The position numbers were made by a program, and so were the translations under genes. From NCBI RefSeq assembly GCF_017464355.1, contig NZ_JAFUAG010000038.1, positions 1-64,000 of the forward strand: a stretch of DNA of 64,000 nt. Direction: 5' to 3'. How positions within the stretch are numbered: the first letter of the stretch is position 1; each line of letters starts with the position of its first letter. Source of the DNA: Ruminococcus sp. (GTDB taxonomy: Bacteria > Bacillota > Clostridia > Oscillospirales > Ruminococcaceae). The notes under the pieces are model-generated. The model searched no databases and was not told the origin of the DNA. It saw only the letters and a list, made by a program, of their open reading frames with translations. This document shows positions 43,801 through 53,614 of this stretch, piece after piece.

Positions 43801-43818
43801 AGTAAAATTGATTTTACT
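43801..43818. promoter_or_regulatory. Operator site 1 of the conjugation module
   Basis: Perfect palindrome AGTAAAATTGATTTTACT, 17 bases after the -10 box, so it should cover the transcription start. Related sites lie before the GntR gene and before the second operon. Confidence 0.65.
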
Positions 43819-43844
43819 AACTAATACAGCGGAGGGCGATAAGG

Positions 43845-44084
43845 ATGTACAGTTTGTATGACAGGATAATGGCAAACGATTTTTTGTCCGTTTGTGACGA
43901 ATTGGATCCATCGGAGTACAAGATCGAAAGTTTCAGGCACATGAAAAGATTTCTCATATCTGAAGAAACATCTGATGCGGCCAGAAAACTGCTGACCAAA
44001 ACATCGGCGATGATAAGGAATGACCCCGAACACGCCAGGGATATACTTGAAAAGTCCTGCAAGGTCATAATCACGGGACACTGA
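43845..44084 (+). CDS. First gene of the conjugation operon, unknown
   Basis: 79 residues after GGAGGG. Mostly helical and charged (MYSLYDRIMANDFLSVCDEL). It stands 26 bases before the next gene. No family recognised; position suggests a role in regulation or processing for transfer. Confidence 0.55.
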   Translation: MYSLYDRIMANDFLSVCDELDPSEYKIESFRHMKRFLISEETSDAARKLLTKTSAMIRNDPEHARDILEKSCKVIITGH

Positions 44085-44110
44085 GAAAAACGTAAAAGGA
44101 GGTCATCGCA

Positions 44111-45109
44111 ATGGCAGCAGATCAGGGCGCAGAATTTTTAGCGATGTATATGAAGCTTCTGGAGTACAAGCTCCAGCTCATTCGTGATATACTGAAAAAT
44201 CTGGTACGTTTTGCTAAAGTAAGTGCGCCGATTGTGGCAAAACTGGTAGAGAAGTACAAAGAGACCAAAGCCGCCAAAGAGGCTGCAATGGAAAAAGGCA
44301 CCGTGGATCTGGAGGTGCTTTCCGAGAACGAACAAAAACAGCTCGGGATCGCAGGACGCGGACCTGAGCTGATAGATGCAAGAGGATATGAGCAGGGGGA
44401 AGCTCCTCTCATGCTGGACGGCAATATGCCTCCCGCCATTCTCACCCCGGAAGAACGGGAAACAACAAGAGTAAAATTAGAGCAGCACGGATTTGCAAGC
44501 AAACGGCTCCTCAATGATAAGTCAGCTATCCGCGGTACTGAGTCGCAGCTCAGGGCTGATGTGGAAAATATCCTGTCAAATGCTGATGATCTCTTTGAAA
44601 CAGCCCGTAAGGCAGGCTGGAGCAAAGAGGAATTCGGCGCTCTGACTGAAGGGCTGACCGCAGGCACTGTATCTCCTGCGATAAAGGACAAGATCAATGG
44701 TGATATGCAGCGTGACATCGACGGACTCAATGCTGCCCACAGAAGCTTTGAACGGAATTTCCGCATATATGTATTGAACCGTGAAGCAGCCAGAGAGGAC
44801 TTTGGAGACAGCGTGAGAGATCGGGCGGGAAGAAACGATCCGTTCCGTTCGGGGGCTGATGACAAGGTGATCGACGTTGATGTCCTTGATGCCCGTGAGT
44901 ATAAGCAGATCGAGATGAACCAGGCTGTATCAGATATCCACAGCGGCAGCAGTGACATAGACAGAGGATATACCAAAGGCAAGGATACTCTCGATTCCTA
45001 CAGAGATAGGATAAAGGCTGAAAGGGAAAGAAAGTCCATGACCAATGCAGGTGATCTTGGTGTGCGTGATAAGCAGAAGCAGCTGTCTGTGAGAGATCAC
45101 GAACGCTGA
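44111..45109 (+). CDS. Unknown 332-residue protein of the conjugation module
   Basis: ATG follows AAAGGAGG. Residues 1-60 are helical (YMKLLEYKLQLIRDILKNLV), the middle is mixed, and the C-terminus is very rich in Asp, Arg, Lys and Glu. The protein lies directly before the coupling-protein gene, where Firmicute elements often have a PcfB/DUF3801-type accessory protein, but the sequence match is not good enough to call it that. Probably cytoplasmic. Confidence 0.5.
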   Translation: MAADQGAEFLAMYMKLLEYKLQLIRDILKNLVRFAKVSAPIVAKLVEKYKETKAAKEAAMEKGTVDLEVLSENEQKQLGIAGRGPELIDARGYEQGEAPLMLDGNMPPAILTPEERETTRVKLEQHGFASKRLLNDKSAIRGTESQLRADVENILSNADDLFETARKAGWSKEEFGALTEGLTAGTVSPAIKDKINGDMQRDIDGLNAAHRSFERNFRIYVLNREAAREDFGDSVRDRAGRNDPFRSGADDKVIDVDVLDAREYKQIEMNQAVSDIHSGSSDIDRGYTKGKDTLDSYRDRIKAERERKSMTNAGDLGVRDKQKQLSVRDHER

Positions 45110-45127
45110 TAGGGGGCTGATGTTATC

Positions 45128-47392
45128 TTGAAGAAAAAGACGTCATCAACATATATTGTAACTGTGGTCATTGTGATGCTGGCTGTAGCTTTCGCGGCAC
45201 TGCACCTGTCCTGCTCGGTAGATACCTGGAAAAAGCATTCGTCACAGGCTGCCGTATCGACAGGGGAAACGCCGGGAACGGTAAAGTTCCCCGGGCAGGA
45301 GATATTGGAAGATTTTTCGGGCAGGCTGAAAGCTCCTACAAAAAATATCTATTACAACAGCTATACACTTAAATTCCTGCTGGTGGGAGAGCTGGTGTGC
45401 TTCCTTGCTTTCCAGTACAACAAGCTGAATAAGAAGAAGTACATGGACGGAAAGGAGTACGGCTCGGCTGAATGGGCGAAAAGCGAAACTCTGCGCACCC
45501 TGCAAAGCGGCTATCTCTACAAGCAGGCTCTGAAAAAGGCTAAGACAAAGGAGAAAAAAGAGAAGCTGAAAGAGATGTATGAGCTGCCCGATATCAAGAA
45601 GAAAAACTGGTACAGAACAGACCGCATATTTACCAGTACCGAGAGGATATGTATGTTCAACTATGAACTGAACAATAATACCCTCATCATAGGCGGTGCG
45701 GGTGCAGGTAAATCCAGGGGCTATGTGCTTCCCAACCTGCTGCAGTCGAATACATCCAATATAGTCACCGACCCCAAGGGCGAGCTTTACGGCAAGGTAG
45801 GCTACTTCCTGACCAGGATCAAGGGTCACAAGGTAAGGGTGCTGGAACTTGGAGATTTCAAGGGGCGCAGCGACTGTTTCAATCCGCTGTATTATGTTCA
45901 CCGCGACCGTGACGGCTGGGAGGAAAGAGTGCTTACACTTATAGAAACACTTATTTCCAACACCGACGGCGGACAGGAACAAAAGGGCTCAGACCCCTTT
46001 TGGCCAAAAGCGGAAAGACTTTTCCTTCAGGCCATAATCTTTGCAGTGGTACAGGCTTTCCCCGATGAAGAAGTAAACTTTGAAACGGTCAATACCCTGA
46101 TAAGCTGGCTCTCCATTGAGGAGGACGGCGATGATTACAACAGCGACCTGGACATCTTCTTTAAGGAATTTGCCAAGATGTACGGCGAAAACAACATAGC
46201 TGTAAGGCAGTTCAATGAGTTTCGTTCCAAGGCCAGCGGCAAAACCGCAAAATCCATAGTTATCTCGGCGGTGGCAAGGCTTTCCTCCATGAAGATACCC
46301 GAGATACAGAGGATACTCAGCCGTGACGATATGCACCTTGACCTGGTAGGTGAGGAACTTACGACCATATTCGTGGTAAAGCCGCCTACGGTAGATGAAT
46401 GCAACTATATCGCAGGTATGTTCTTCACCATACTTTTCCAGGAGCTGAACTACTGTGCTACAGTAAAGCACCGCGAAGACCAGCGTTGTCCCGTGCCCGT
46501 GCATTTCTATCTCGATGAATTTGCGACCACCTGCCGCATACCAAAGTTCGTTGAGATACAGTCCTATGCACGTTCACTGGGCATAGGCATAACAGTGATA
46601 TTGCAGTCGCTGGATCAGCTGAAAAATATCTACGAAAAGGAGTGGGGCGTTGTTATAGATAACTCCAACACCTTCCTTTATCTGGGCAATATAGGTTCAA
46701 TGGAAACGCTGAAATATGTGTCTGAGCTGCTGGGCAAGGCGACGATAGACAAGCGGTCTTCATCGCGTTCAAGAGGCAAATCGGGAAGTTCCTCGCAGAG
46801 CTTTGACAGAATGGGCCGTGAACTCATGATGCCCGATGAGATAAAAAAGCTTCCCAAGAAGGAGTGCCTGCTGTTCGTCAGCGGTAAAGCACCTTTCCGC
46901 AGTGTAAAGTTCGATTACAGCCAACACCCTTATTACAAGTACAGTTCTGACTACGATAAGAGCCTGTTCTATGAGCATATACCCCAGTACCTCAAGGACA
47001 AGGAGAAGGAAAAGGACGAGCTTGAAAATGTCATTCCCGAAAAGGAAAGAGTTGACCTCGGCAATGCAGCTGCGGCAAAAGTGCCTGCGGAGCAGAAAGC
47101 CGATGAAAGACCTGTGCCTGATGACCGGGCTATAGAGGCGCTGCTGGACGATATACTCGGTGATGCAGATGTTTCGTCTGCGAACCATGATATGCACCCT
47201 GACAGCGTTGACTCCCTTATAGATGACCTGCTGGACGAAAACGGCAGGCTGGATGAAGAAGCACTTGATACAAAACTCGATGAGATAGCAGATGATACAA
47301 GCAAGAACGGAGTTATCTCCGATGAGGACCTTGACGCACTGCTCGGATTGCTTGATCTCAGCGAAAGCCCTGCGGTGGATACCGCAAGCTGA
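45128..47392 (+). CDS. VirD4/TraG-type coupling protein
   Basis: 754 residues starting at TTG 45128. Two N-terminal membrane spans (about 10-28 and 82-98) precede the ATPase. Walker A is GGAGAGKS (189-196), followed by NIVTDPKGELY; Walker B is VHFYLDEFATTCRIP. The motif FWPKAERLFLQA is also typical of T4 coupling proteins. It brings the relaxase-DNA complex to the secretion channel. The last 100 residues are acidic and probably contact cargo. Key gene for calling this a conjugative element. Confidence 0.9.
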   Translation: MKKKTSSTYIVTVVIVMLAVAFAALHLSCSVDTWKKHSSQAAVSTGETPGTVKFPGQEILEDFSGRLKAPTKNIYYNSYTLKFLLVGELVCFLAFQYNKLNKKKYMDGKEYGSAEWAKSETLRTLQSGYLYKQALKKAKTKEKKEKLKEMYELPDIKKKNWYRTDRIFTSTERICMFNYELNNNTLIIGGAGAGKSRGYVLPNLLQSNTSNIVTDPKGELYGKVGYFLTRIKGHKVRVLELGDFKGRSDCFNPLYYVHRDRDGWEERVLTLIETLISNTDGGQEQKGSDPFWPKAERLFLQAIIFAVVQAFPDEEVNFETVNTLISWLSIEEDGDDYNSDLDIFFKEFAKMYGENNIAVRQFNEFRSKASGKTAKSIVISAVARLSSMKIPEIQRILSRDDMHLDLVGEELTTIFVVKPPTVDECNYIAGMFFTILFQELNYCATVKHREDQRCPVPVHFYLDEFATTCRIPKFVEIQSYARSLGIGITVILQSLDQLKNIYEKEWGVVIDNSNTFLYLGNIGSMETLKYVSELLGKATIDKRSSSRSRGKSGSSSQSFDRMGRELMMPDEIKKLPKKECLLFVSGKAPFRSVKFDYSQHPYYKYSSDYDKSLFYEHIPQYLKDKEKEKDELENVIPEKERVDLGNAAAAKVPAEQKADERPVPDDRAIEALLDDILGDADVSSANHDMHPDSVDSLIDDLLDENGRLDEEALDTKLDEIADDTSKNGVISDEDLDALLGLLDLSESPAVDTAS

Positions 47393-47459
47393 ATAGTTTC
47401 ACTAAAAATGATATCCGGTCATAAAGTATTTAGTCATGAAGAGAAAGGAAATGTTAAGT

Positions 47460-47837
47460 ATGAAAAATATCGATATGAAAAAGTTTAATGGGATCAAAAA
47501 GAAGACCTATAAGTATCTCTGGGTAGTGTCAGCTGTGTTCTGCTCAGTGACGGCTTCAACTATCTTTGCTTTTGCAGATGATGGTGTACCGTCCTCTATG
47601 TTTACTGCGGTCCTTGGAACGATCTGTAAATTTGTTACTGCACTTGGCGGTGTGGTCGCTCTTATAGGCGGTATCAACTGGGCTCTCGGATTTAAGAGTG
47701 AGGATTCGGACGCTCAGGTCAGGGGTATCAGAACACTCATTGCCGGTGCCGCAGTAATTGCTGTTGTGCAGGCAGCAAAGACTTTTGTCTCGGATCCTAC
47801 GCCCGCTACAGGGTTCATCACGTTCCTGGGGCTTTAA
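47460..47837 (+). CDS. Candidate T4SS pilin (VirB2/TrbC/Maff2-like)
   Basis: ATG 47460 has GAAAGGA upstream; 125 residues. A signal peptide ends at FAFADDG (near residue 43), followed by two hydrophobic segments (about 52-72 and 88-105) joined by a short loop with FKSEDSDAQVRG. This plan is that of VirB2-like pilins and Maff2 proteins in Firmicute elements. A stable hairpin follows the gene, which may protect an abundant mRNA. Confidence 0.7.
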   Translation: MKNIDMKKFNGIKKKTYKYLWVVSAVFCSVTASTIFAFADDGVPSSMFTAVLGTICKFVTALGGVVALIGGINWALGFKSEDSDAQVRGIRTLIAGAAVIAVVQAAKTFVSDPTPATGFITFLGL

Positions 47838-47876
47838 TAGCAAGAAGATCAATGACCGGATATAAAGAGCGTGCTT

Positions 47877-47900
47877 GTGCAGCCTGTCTGCGGGCTGCAC
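47877..47900 (+). promoter_or_regulatory. Hairpin after the pilin gene
   Basis: Stem GTGCAGCC / GGCTGCAC with an 8-base loop, no T run: probably an mRNA stabiliser or processing site rather than a terminator. Confidence 0.4.
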
Positions 47901-48061
47901 GGACATGATCTCTGAACATTAAAAATACTTTATCATCATGCACCGCGGCTTAAGGGCAGCAGCGCATGGTCATAAGGTATTTTTTAAGGCAGATATATGT
48001 TAAAAGAATAAATAAATGTCCCGATGACACGGGGCAAAACGGGAAAGAAAAGAGGAAAAGA

Positions 48062-49321
48062 ATGAAAAAAAAAGTAGCGCTGCTTGCGGCAGCAGCCTGT
48101 TTATCCATGCTGATCTCTCCCTTTCAGGCTTATGCAGATGAAAGCAGCAAGGCTGAGAGCAAGAGCAGTTCAGCTCCAAAGTCCGACAGCAGCAAGTCCG
48201 ATCGGTCATCGAAGGCTGAAACGAAGAAGGAGTCGGATAAAAGCACGGTGGGGATCATGGCTGTAATGCCGCAGGAATGGCTTGACGATGATAACTATGA
48301 GTTCGAGGTCACATTTTCAAACGCAAGTGAGAGAAAAAGTGTTTACCTTGATGTGGATAACAGTTTCACGTCGGAAATAGAGCTGAAAAAATATCAGATG
48401 TATGAGGTCACATTTTCAGACGATATCGCGGGCTACGATGTGGGCGGTATTGACCCTGACGGCTTTATGGCGGAACGGGATAATGAAATGAAGGTGCTGA
48501 CTTTCAGACGTCATCAGGATATCTCGGCTGCTGCAGGGGACGGTGTCATAACCGCTGAACAGGCAGATGAACTTGAAGCGGCAAGAAATGTCGTTCAGCA
48601 ATTTATCAGCAACACAAAAAAGATAGGCCTTGACGAGAACAACAATGACCAGAAGCTGCTCTTCAATCTTAACAAGGATATGATAAAGGACAGGTTTTTT
48701 GAGGGGACAGGTAAATATTACACCCCGGAGGTATACAAGGAACTGACAAAAACAGATGCTTTCTACTGTTACTGGCTTTCCTATAATGCCTACAAGGTAA
48801 TAGATACCTCAGACCCCTATGTGGAGGAAAGCATAGATGAAGAGCTTTCATTTTTCAAGGACTATGACAGCCATGAACAGGTATATGAGGGTCTGCGCAC
48901 TGCCGTTGGCAAGGAGGTAAGGAGCGTCTGGGAATGGCTGAAGACCCAGGCCGATGAAACAGGAGCCATGCCCGATCTTTTCATAGTGTATATGGATATG
49001 AAAAACAATGTGGAATATCAGATAGAAAATGCGGGAGTCACCAAAACAGAAGAAGTTTCTGCGGACGAAGATGTGGTGCATATCGAAGACAAGGTGGAAT
49101 TGTTTATAGATGAAACCGAAGTCCCGGAAAGTGAACGTATCGATTTTACAGATGATCTTCCGAAGGAAGAAACGATCGCAAAGCGTACATCGTCAAGATT
49201 TCTGCGGCTGATCAAGGATAATTCAGTTACGCTGATATTTCTTGCTGTGACAGGTGCGGCGGTGCTGCTTACAAGACGTATCAGCAAAAAGGTAAAGGAA
49301 GATAGTGATGAAGATGATTAA
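48062..49321 (+). CDS. Exported membrane-anchored protein of the conjugation module
   Basis: ATG 48062 follows GAGGAAAAG; 419 residues. Signal peptide to about residue 24 (FQAYA), a Ser/Lys-rich linker (about 25-60), a globular extracellular region, and a C-terminal membrane span (SVTLIFLAVTGAAVLL) with basic tail. It lies between pilin and VirB6-like genes, so it may form part of the outer face of the channel or an adhesin. No family recognised. Confidence 0.6.
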   Translation: MKKKVALLAAAACLSMLISPFQAYADESSKAESKSSSAPKSDSSKSDRSSKAETKKESDKSTVGIMAVMPQEWLDDDNYEFEVTFSNASERKSVYLDVDNSFTSEIELKKYQMYEVTFSDDIAGYDVGGIDPDGFMAERDNEMKVLTFRRHQDISAAAGDGVITAEQADELEAARNVVQQFISNTKKIGLDENNNDQKLLFNLNKDMIKDRFFEGTGKYYTPEVYKELTKTDAFYCYWLSYNAYKVIDTSDPYVEESIDEELSFFKDYDSHEQVYEGLRTAVGKEVRSVWEWLKTQADETGAMPDLFIVYMDMKNNVEYQIENAGVTKTEEVSADEDVVHIEDKVELFIDETEVPESERIDFTDDLPKEETIAKRTSSRFLRLIKDNSVTLIFLAVTGAAVLLTRRISKKVKEDSDEDD

Positions 49322-49335
49322 GGAGAGTGAAAAAA

Positions 49336-50259
49336 ATGTTTGATACTGCATTCAGCGGGACTTTTACAGCAGGTATAACGGCCAAATCAGCCTTTGCAAA
49401 GGGCGTAAAGAAATTTTTTGAGTCCCTCCTGGAGTCCATACCGAGCCAGAAGGAAGAACTGCTTGCTGTGCTGCAGCTTGATGGAAGTAAAAATCCCTTT
49501 GAGGGCGTGTCAATTCAGCTGACCACTACGCTGACGAATTATGCTTATATCATATGTGCCATAGTTTTTATGATAGAATTTCTGAAATACACCATAAAGA
49601 TAGAGGGTGTAAAGCTTGAATATGTGGCAGGTCTCGGCTTCAAATTCGCAGTGGCAAGATCGGCTCTGGATATAGGCAGAGATCTGCTGCTGGCCATTAC
49701 CGCTACGGCAAACAGCCTCGTACTTTCAGCTGTGAATACCCAGGCAGTATACTATGCCTATGACAGCAGCGGTAAGCTTGTATCCCAGAGTGTGACGGGC
49801 GGTATCAGCGAGAATATAGAAGCTATCAAAACTCTGATCAACAAAACTCTTGAAGACGCGGGGATGTTTGATGCCATAGTACCGCTGATAACACTTTCGC
49901 TGCCCTTTATCGCAATAAAGGTCATAATGTTTATCGGTATCATCATGGCATACGGCAGAATGTTCGAGATGACTATATACCAGATAATGTACCCCCTGCC
50001 CTGCGGCATGATGCTGCTCGATCAGGGCAGGATACCCAAAAGGTTCTTTGCTTCATACTGTGCCTGCGCATTGCAGGGGCCTATCATGATAATGTCGGTA
50101 TCGCTTTTCGAGGGCTTCATGACAAGGGCAGTCGCAGAAGCGGAAACAGTCCAGGATCTCAGCGCTGTGGCATTCACCACCCTTATGGCTGCGCTGATGA
50201 TGCTGATGGGAATGCTCAAATCAGGACAGTGGGCTAACAGGGTACTCGGTGAAAGTTAA
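49336..50259 (+). CDS. VirB6/TrbL-like membrane protein
   Basis: ATG 49336 stands ten bases after AGGAG (GTG 49327 is too close). The 307-residue product has about five or six membrane spans and the Pro/Gly-rich PLPCGMMLLDQG motif region before the last spans, as in VirB6-like channel proteins of Firmicute T4SS. It should form the inner part of the DNA-transfer channel. It starts 14 bases after the previous stop and ends 12 before the next gene. Confidence 0.75.
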   Translation: MFDTAFSGTFTAGITAKSAFAKGVKKFFESLLESIPSQKEELLAVLQLDGSKNPFEGVSIQLTTTLTNYAYIICAIVFMIEFLKYTIKIEGVKLEYVAGLGFKFAVARSALDIGRDLLLAITATANSLVLSAVNTQAVYYAYDSSGKLVSQSVTGGISENIEAIKTLINKTLEDAGMFDAIVPLITLSLPFIAIKVIMFIGIIMAYGRMFEMTIYQIMYPLPCGMMLLDQGRIPKRFFASYCACALQGPIMIMSVSLFEGFMTRAVAEAETVQDLSAVAFTTLMAALMMLMGMLKSGQWANRVLGES

Positions 50260-50271
50260 GGAGAGCTGGTT

Positions 50272-53200
50272 ATGATACAAATAGTTATCCCAAAGGATAT
50301 TCGGGAATATAAGGAGAAGGTAGTCCTCGGCCTGACTTTGCGCCAGGCTGTGACCATAGGCTCCGCATTGGCAATAGGCATACCTATGCACATTATCGGA
50401 AAGCGCTATATAAGCGGAGATATCCTGCCTTTCATCATAGTGCTGCTGTGTACGCCTATAGTGGTCTGCGGTTTTGTTACGGTAAACGGTATGCCCTTTG
50501 AGAAATTTCTGGTAGTGGGCATAGCCAAGTTTTTGAAATTTCCCGTAAAAAGACTGTACAAAAGCGATAACAAGTGGCGCAGAGATCTCAGGGAACTATA
50601 CCCGGTAAAACCCCTTGACAAAAAGGAAAAAAAGCTGAAGACCGAAGCAAGCTTTGAAAAACTGTTTCTTTGTCTTGAAGCAGAGGAGAATGGAGAGATG
50701 CTCAGTATGAAAGATATCAAAAACAGTGACCTGTTGACAGTAAAGATAAAGGAAAGGGCAGAAAAGGTAAAAAAAGAAGCTGCTCAGAAAAAGAAATCTT
50801 CCAAGGACTCAAAGTTTGAAAAACTCAAAAGCAGGGCTGATGAGATAGCCGCAAAGCAGGAGGCAGATCCCGAGTATGTGCCCGACAAAAAGGAAGGCGC
50901 TGTACTGAGAAAATACAACAACGCTGTACTGGTCAGACGTAAGAAGGTGGTCAAGGACGGCGTCAAGGATGTAAAGAAAAAGAACAATGAAATGCTCAAA
51001 AGGAAAAAGGCCAAGACCTTTATCCCCAGATCAGCCCAGGATACTCTGCCCTATATAACAGATTTTGACAACGGTCTTTTTGAGGTGGAGGAGGGAGTCT
51101 ACTCCAAGTGCTACCGCCTTAAGGACGTCAATTTCACCAATGTAAAAGAGGAGGAGCAGGAGCAGATCTTTGTGAAGTGGGGCGAATTCCTCAACTTCTT
51201 CTCAGAGGATATTTACCTTTCGGTGACTATCGACAACAGGATAGTCAGTGAGTCTGAGATGCTGGAAAACGTTCATTACCATATGCATAATGATGACTTT
51301 GATGTACACAGAAGAGAATATAACCGTGTTATGGACGTGGCTGTGGCAAAGTCCAAAAAGAATATCCGTCAGGAAAAGATGTTCACCCTTTCGCTGAAAG
51401 CGGACAGCCCGCTGGAGGCAGAGATGAAGTTCCTGAGAATGGAAAATGCTATCCAGAAGAACCTGACCCCCATGGGAAGCAATGCAAAACTCATGAGTAC
51501 CACCGAACGTCTTGAAATGCTCCACGACAAGTTCCGCAAGGGCAGGGAGGGGACTTTCAGGGTGAATTATCCGTTCCTTGAAAAGCAGGGGCTTTCCAGC
51601 AAAGACTATGTGGCACCCTCCAGCTTCTCCAGAATGGACAAGAAGGATTATTTCAAGATAGATAACGGCTTCTACAGATGTATGTATATCTCAAATCTTC
51701 CCGCCAGCATGAGCACCGATTTCATACAGGAGTTCGTCGATGTGGATTTCCCGCTGATGACAACTGTATGCATCGAGCCTATCGCCAGCGACAAGACTCT
51801 CAAAATGGTAGGCAGAAATTATGCCTCCATGAAAAATGATGAGATCAAATACGAAAAGCGTGCAGCAAAAAGCGGCTATTCAAAAGCCTTTTTGCCCCCG
51901 AACCTTGAAAGGTCTATCGAGCAGGCTGCAGAGCTTATGGACTTTATACAGAACAAGTCCCAGAAGATGTTTTTCATCACCCTGACCTGCATGGTATACG
52001 GCAAGACCAAGGAGGAACTTGAAGAGAACTGCGGCATTGTCATGAGCGTGGCAAGAAAGTTCACCTGCCAGATGTCCAGCTTTGATTTCCAGCAGGAGGA
52101 AGCCATGAAGATAACCTTCCCCATGGGTATCAGCCCCAAGGGAAAGACTTATGTTGACAAGACCATGACCACTGAGGCAGCTTCGCTGTTCCTGCCTTTC
52201 AACTCCACCGAGCTGTACCACAAGAACGGTTTCTACTATGGCATAAATCAGGTATCCAACAACATAATCCTCTGCGACAGGACACAGTTCAAGACCCCCT
52301 CGGGCTTCGTGCTGGGTTCGGCGGGCTCAGGTAAATCCTTTGCCGTCAAGCGTGAGATATTCAATGTTCTGTTCAGAGATGATGAGACCAGCGTTATAGT
52401 TATCGACCCTGAGGCAGAGTATGTTGATTTCTGCGAGATATTCATGGGCGTGCCTATAACAGTCTCGCCGGGCTCTGACATTCATATCAATCCTATGGAT
52501 ATGAGTGAGAACTACGGACTTGATGTCACAGACGATGTCATGAGTACTCCTCTTGAAGTGAAGAAGAAGAAAGCCCTCGTCAAGAAGAGCGACTATATCA
52601 TGTCGATCGTTCAGTCCATGATGCAGGACGCTAACGGCTATGTCAGCATAACCCCTGCCCAGAGGACTATCATCGACCGTGCGGTCCAGAACGCTTACTA
52701 TGAGTACATGACACACAATTTCGACAGCCAGTACCTGCCTACGCTGAAGGATCTGTATAATGAGATACAGTCCATGAGGCTGACCACCGAGGGCGCAGCT
52801 GAGATAGCTGACGGTATTGACTATTACATCAACGGCTCCATGGGCGTTTTCGCAGATTATTCCAACGTTGACTACAACAACAGGTTCGTGGTCTTCAATA
52901 TCAAGGAACTTGGCGAGCAGCTGAGGCAGATAGCTCTGCTGATAATCCTGGATTTCATCTGGGATAAGATGTCCACTAACTTCACCGAGGGCAAGAGAAC
53001 ATATACCTATGCCGATGAGATACACGTCCTGTTCAGGAACGACTTTGCTGCACAGTATCTCCGTCAGCTTTACAAGCGCGGAAGAAAGTTCGGTCTTGTT
53101 ATCACAGGCATAACTCAGGACTGTGAAGACCTGCTCTCGAATACGGTAGCAAGGGGCATGATAAGCAACTCAGACTTCGTGCTGATGCTTTCTCAGAAGT

Positions 53201-53523
53201 CTGAGAACCTGAAAGCACTGGCTGATATGCTCAAGCTTTCAGAGGACGAGCAGAGATATGTTACACAATCTGCCCCCGGCAGCGGCCTGCTGTTTGCTGA
53301 GCAGGTGGTAGTTCCTTTTGAGGACGATTTCCCCTCATCAAGCTATCTGTATAAGCTTATCTCCACAAAGTTCGGCGAGGACAGAAATATCAATGATATC
53401 AGGGAATATGTTGCAAAGCTCATCGAAAACAAAGACTGCGAAGAGGAAACGGAGAGCCTGGAAGGGATCAGGAGCAGCATAGTAAAGGAAGAGCGTAAGA
53501 GGGAGTCCCTCGAAGCCGTATAA
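50272..53523 (+). CDS. PrgI-VirB4 fusion ATPase
   Basis: 1,083 residues. The first 100 match the small membrane protein PrgI (IPKDIREYKEKVVLGLTLRQ and two spans). A long basic, helical linker (about 125-250) leads to a VirB4/TraE ATPase with Walker A GSAGSGKS (682-689), VIVIDPEAEY, and Walker B-like TYADEIHVLF. In many Firmicute elements PrgI and VirB4 are separate neighbours; here they are one chain. VirB4 energises assembly of the conjugation channel. Confidence 0.88.
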   Translation: MIQIVIPKDIREYKEKVVLGLTLRQAVTIGSALAIGIPMHIIGKRYISGDILPFIIVLLCTPIVVCGFVTVNGMPFEKFLVVGIAKFLKFPVKRLYKSDNKWRRDLRELYPVKPLDKKEKKLKTEASFEKLFLCLEAEENGEMLSMKDIKNSDLLTVKIKERAEKVKKEAAQKKKSSKDSKFEKLKSRADEIAAKQEADPEYVPDKKEGAVLRKYNNAVLVRRKKVVKDGVKDVKKKNNEMLKRKKAKTFIPRSAQDTLPYITDFDNGLFEVEEGVYSKCYRLKDVNFTNVKEEEQEQIFVKWGEFLNFFSEDIYLSVTIDNRIVSESEMLENVHYHMHNDDFDVHRREYNRVMDVAVAKSKKNIRQEKMFTLSLKADSPLEAEMKFLRMENAIQKNLTPMGSNAKLMSTTERLEMLHDKFRKGREGTFRVNYPFLEKQGLSSKDYVAPSSFSRMDKKDYFKIDNGFYRCMYISNLPASMSTDFIQEFVDVDFPLMTTVCIEPIASDKTLKMVGRNYASMKNDEIKYEKRAAKSGYSKAFLPPNLERSIEQAAELMDFIQNKSQKMFFITLTCMVYGKTKEELEENCGIVMSVARKFTCQMSSFDFQQEEAMKITFPMGISPKGKTYVDKTMTTEAASLFLPFNSTELYHKNGFYYGINQVSNNIILCDRTQFKTPSGFVLGSAGSGKSFAVKREIFNVLFRDDETSVIVIDPEAEYVDFCEIFMGVPITVSPGSDIHINPMDMSENYGLDVTDDVMSTPLEVKKKKALVKKSDYIMSIVQSMMQDANGYVSITPAQRTIIDRAVQNAYYEYMTHNFDSQYLPTLKDLYNEIQSMRLTTEGAAEIADGIDYYINGSMGVFADYSNVDYNNRFVVFNIKELGEQLRQIALLIILDFIWDKMSTNFTEGKRTYTYADEIHVLFRNDFAAQYLRQLYKRGRKFGLVITGITQDCEDLLSNTVARGMISNSDFVLMLSQKSENLKALADMLKLSEDEQRYVTQSAPGSGLLFAEQVVVPFEDDFPSSSYLYKLISTKFGEDRNINDIREYVAKLIENKDCEEETESLEGIRSSIVKEERKRESLEAV

Positions 53524-53531
53524 CAGACATT

Positions 53532-53554
53532 CACCGCACTTAAGCAGTGCGGTG
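53532..53554 (+). promoter_or_regulatory. Hairpin after the VirB4 gene
   Basis: Stem CACCGCACT / AGTGCGGTG with loop TAAGC, no T run; may lower downstream transcription or protect mRNA. Confidence 0.4.
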
Positions 53555-53614
53555 TTGTCATAAGCGGGATATCCCTGAAACAAATTGCAGGGCAAGATAC
53601 AAGGAAGTGAGAAC

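Noticed and set aside
43269-43844. Search for an origin of transfer or integration site left of the conjugation module
   Set aside because: The gap holds the repeat, promoters and AT-rich sequence, but no inverted-repeat/nic-like arrangement convincing enough to call oriT.
44122-44982. 286-residue antisense ORF in the conjugation operon
   Set aside because: Serine- and leucine-rich shadow of the real plus-strand gene, without a ribosome site.
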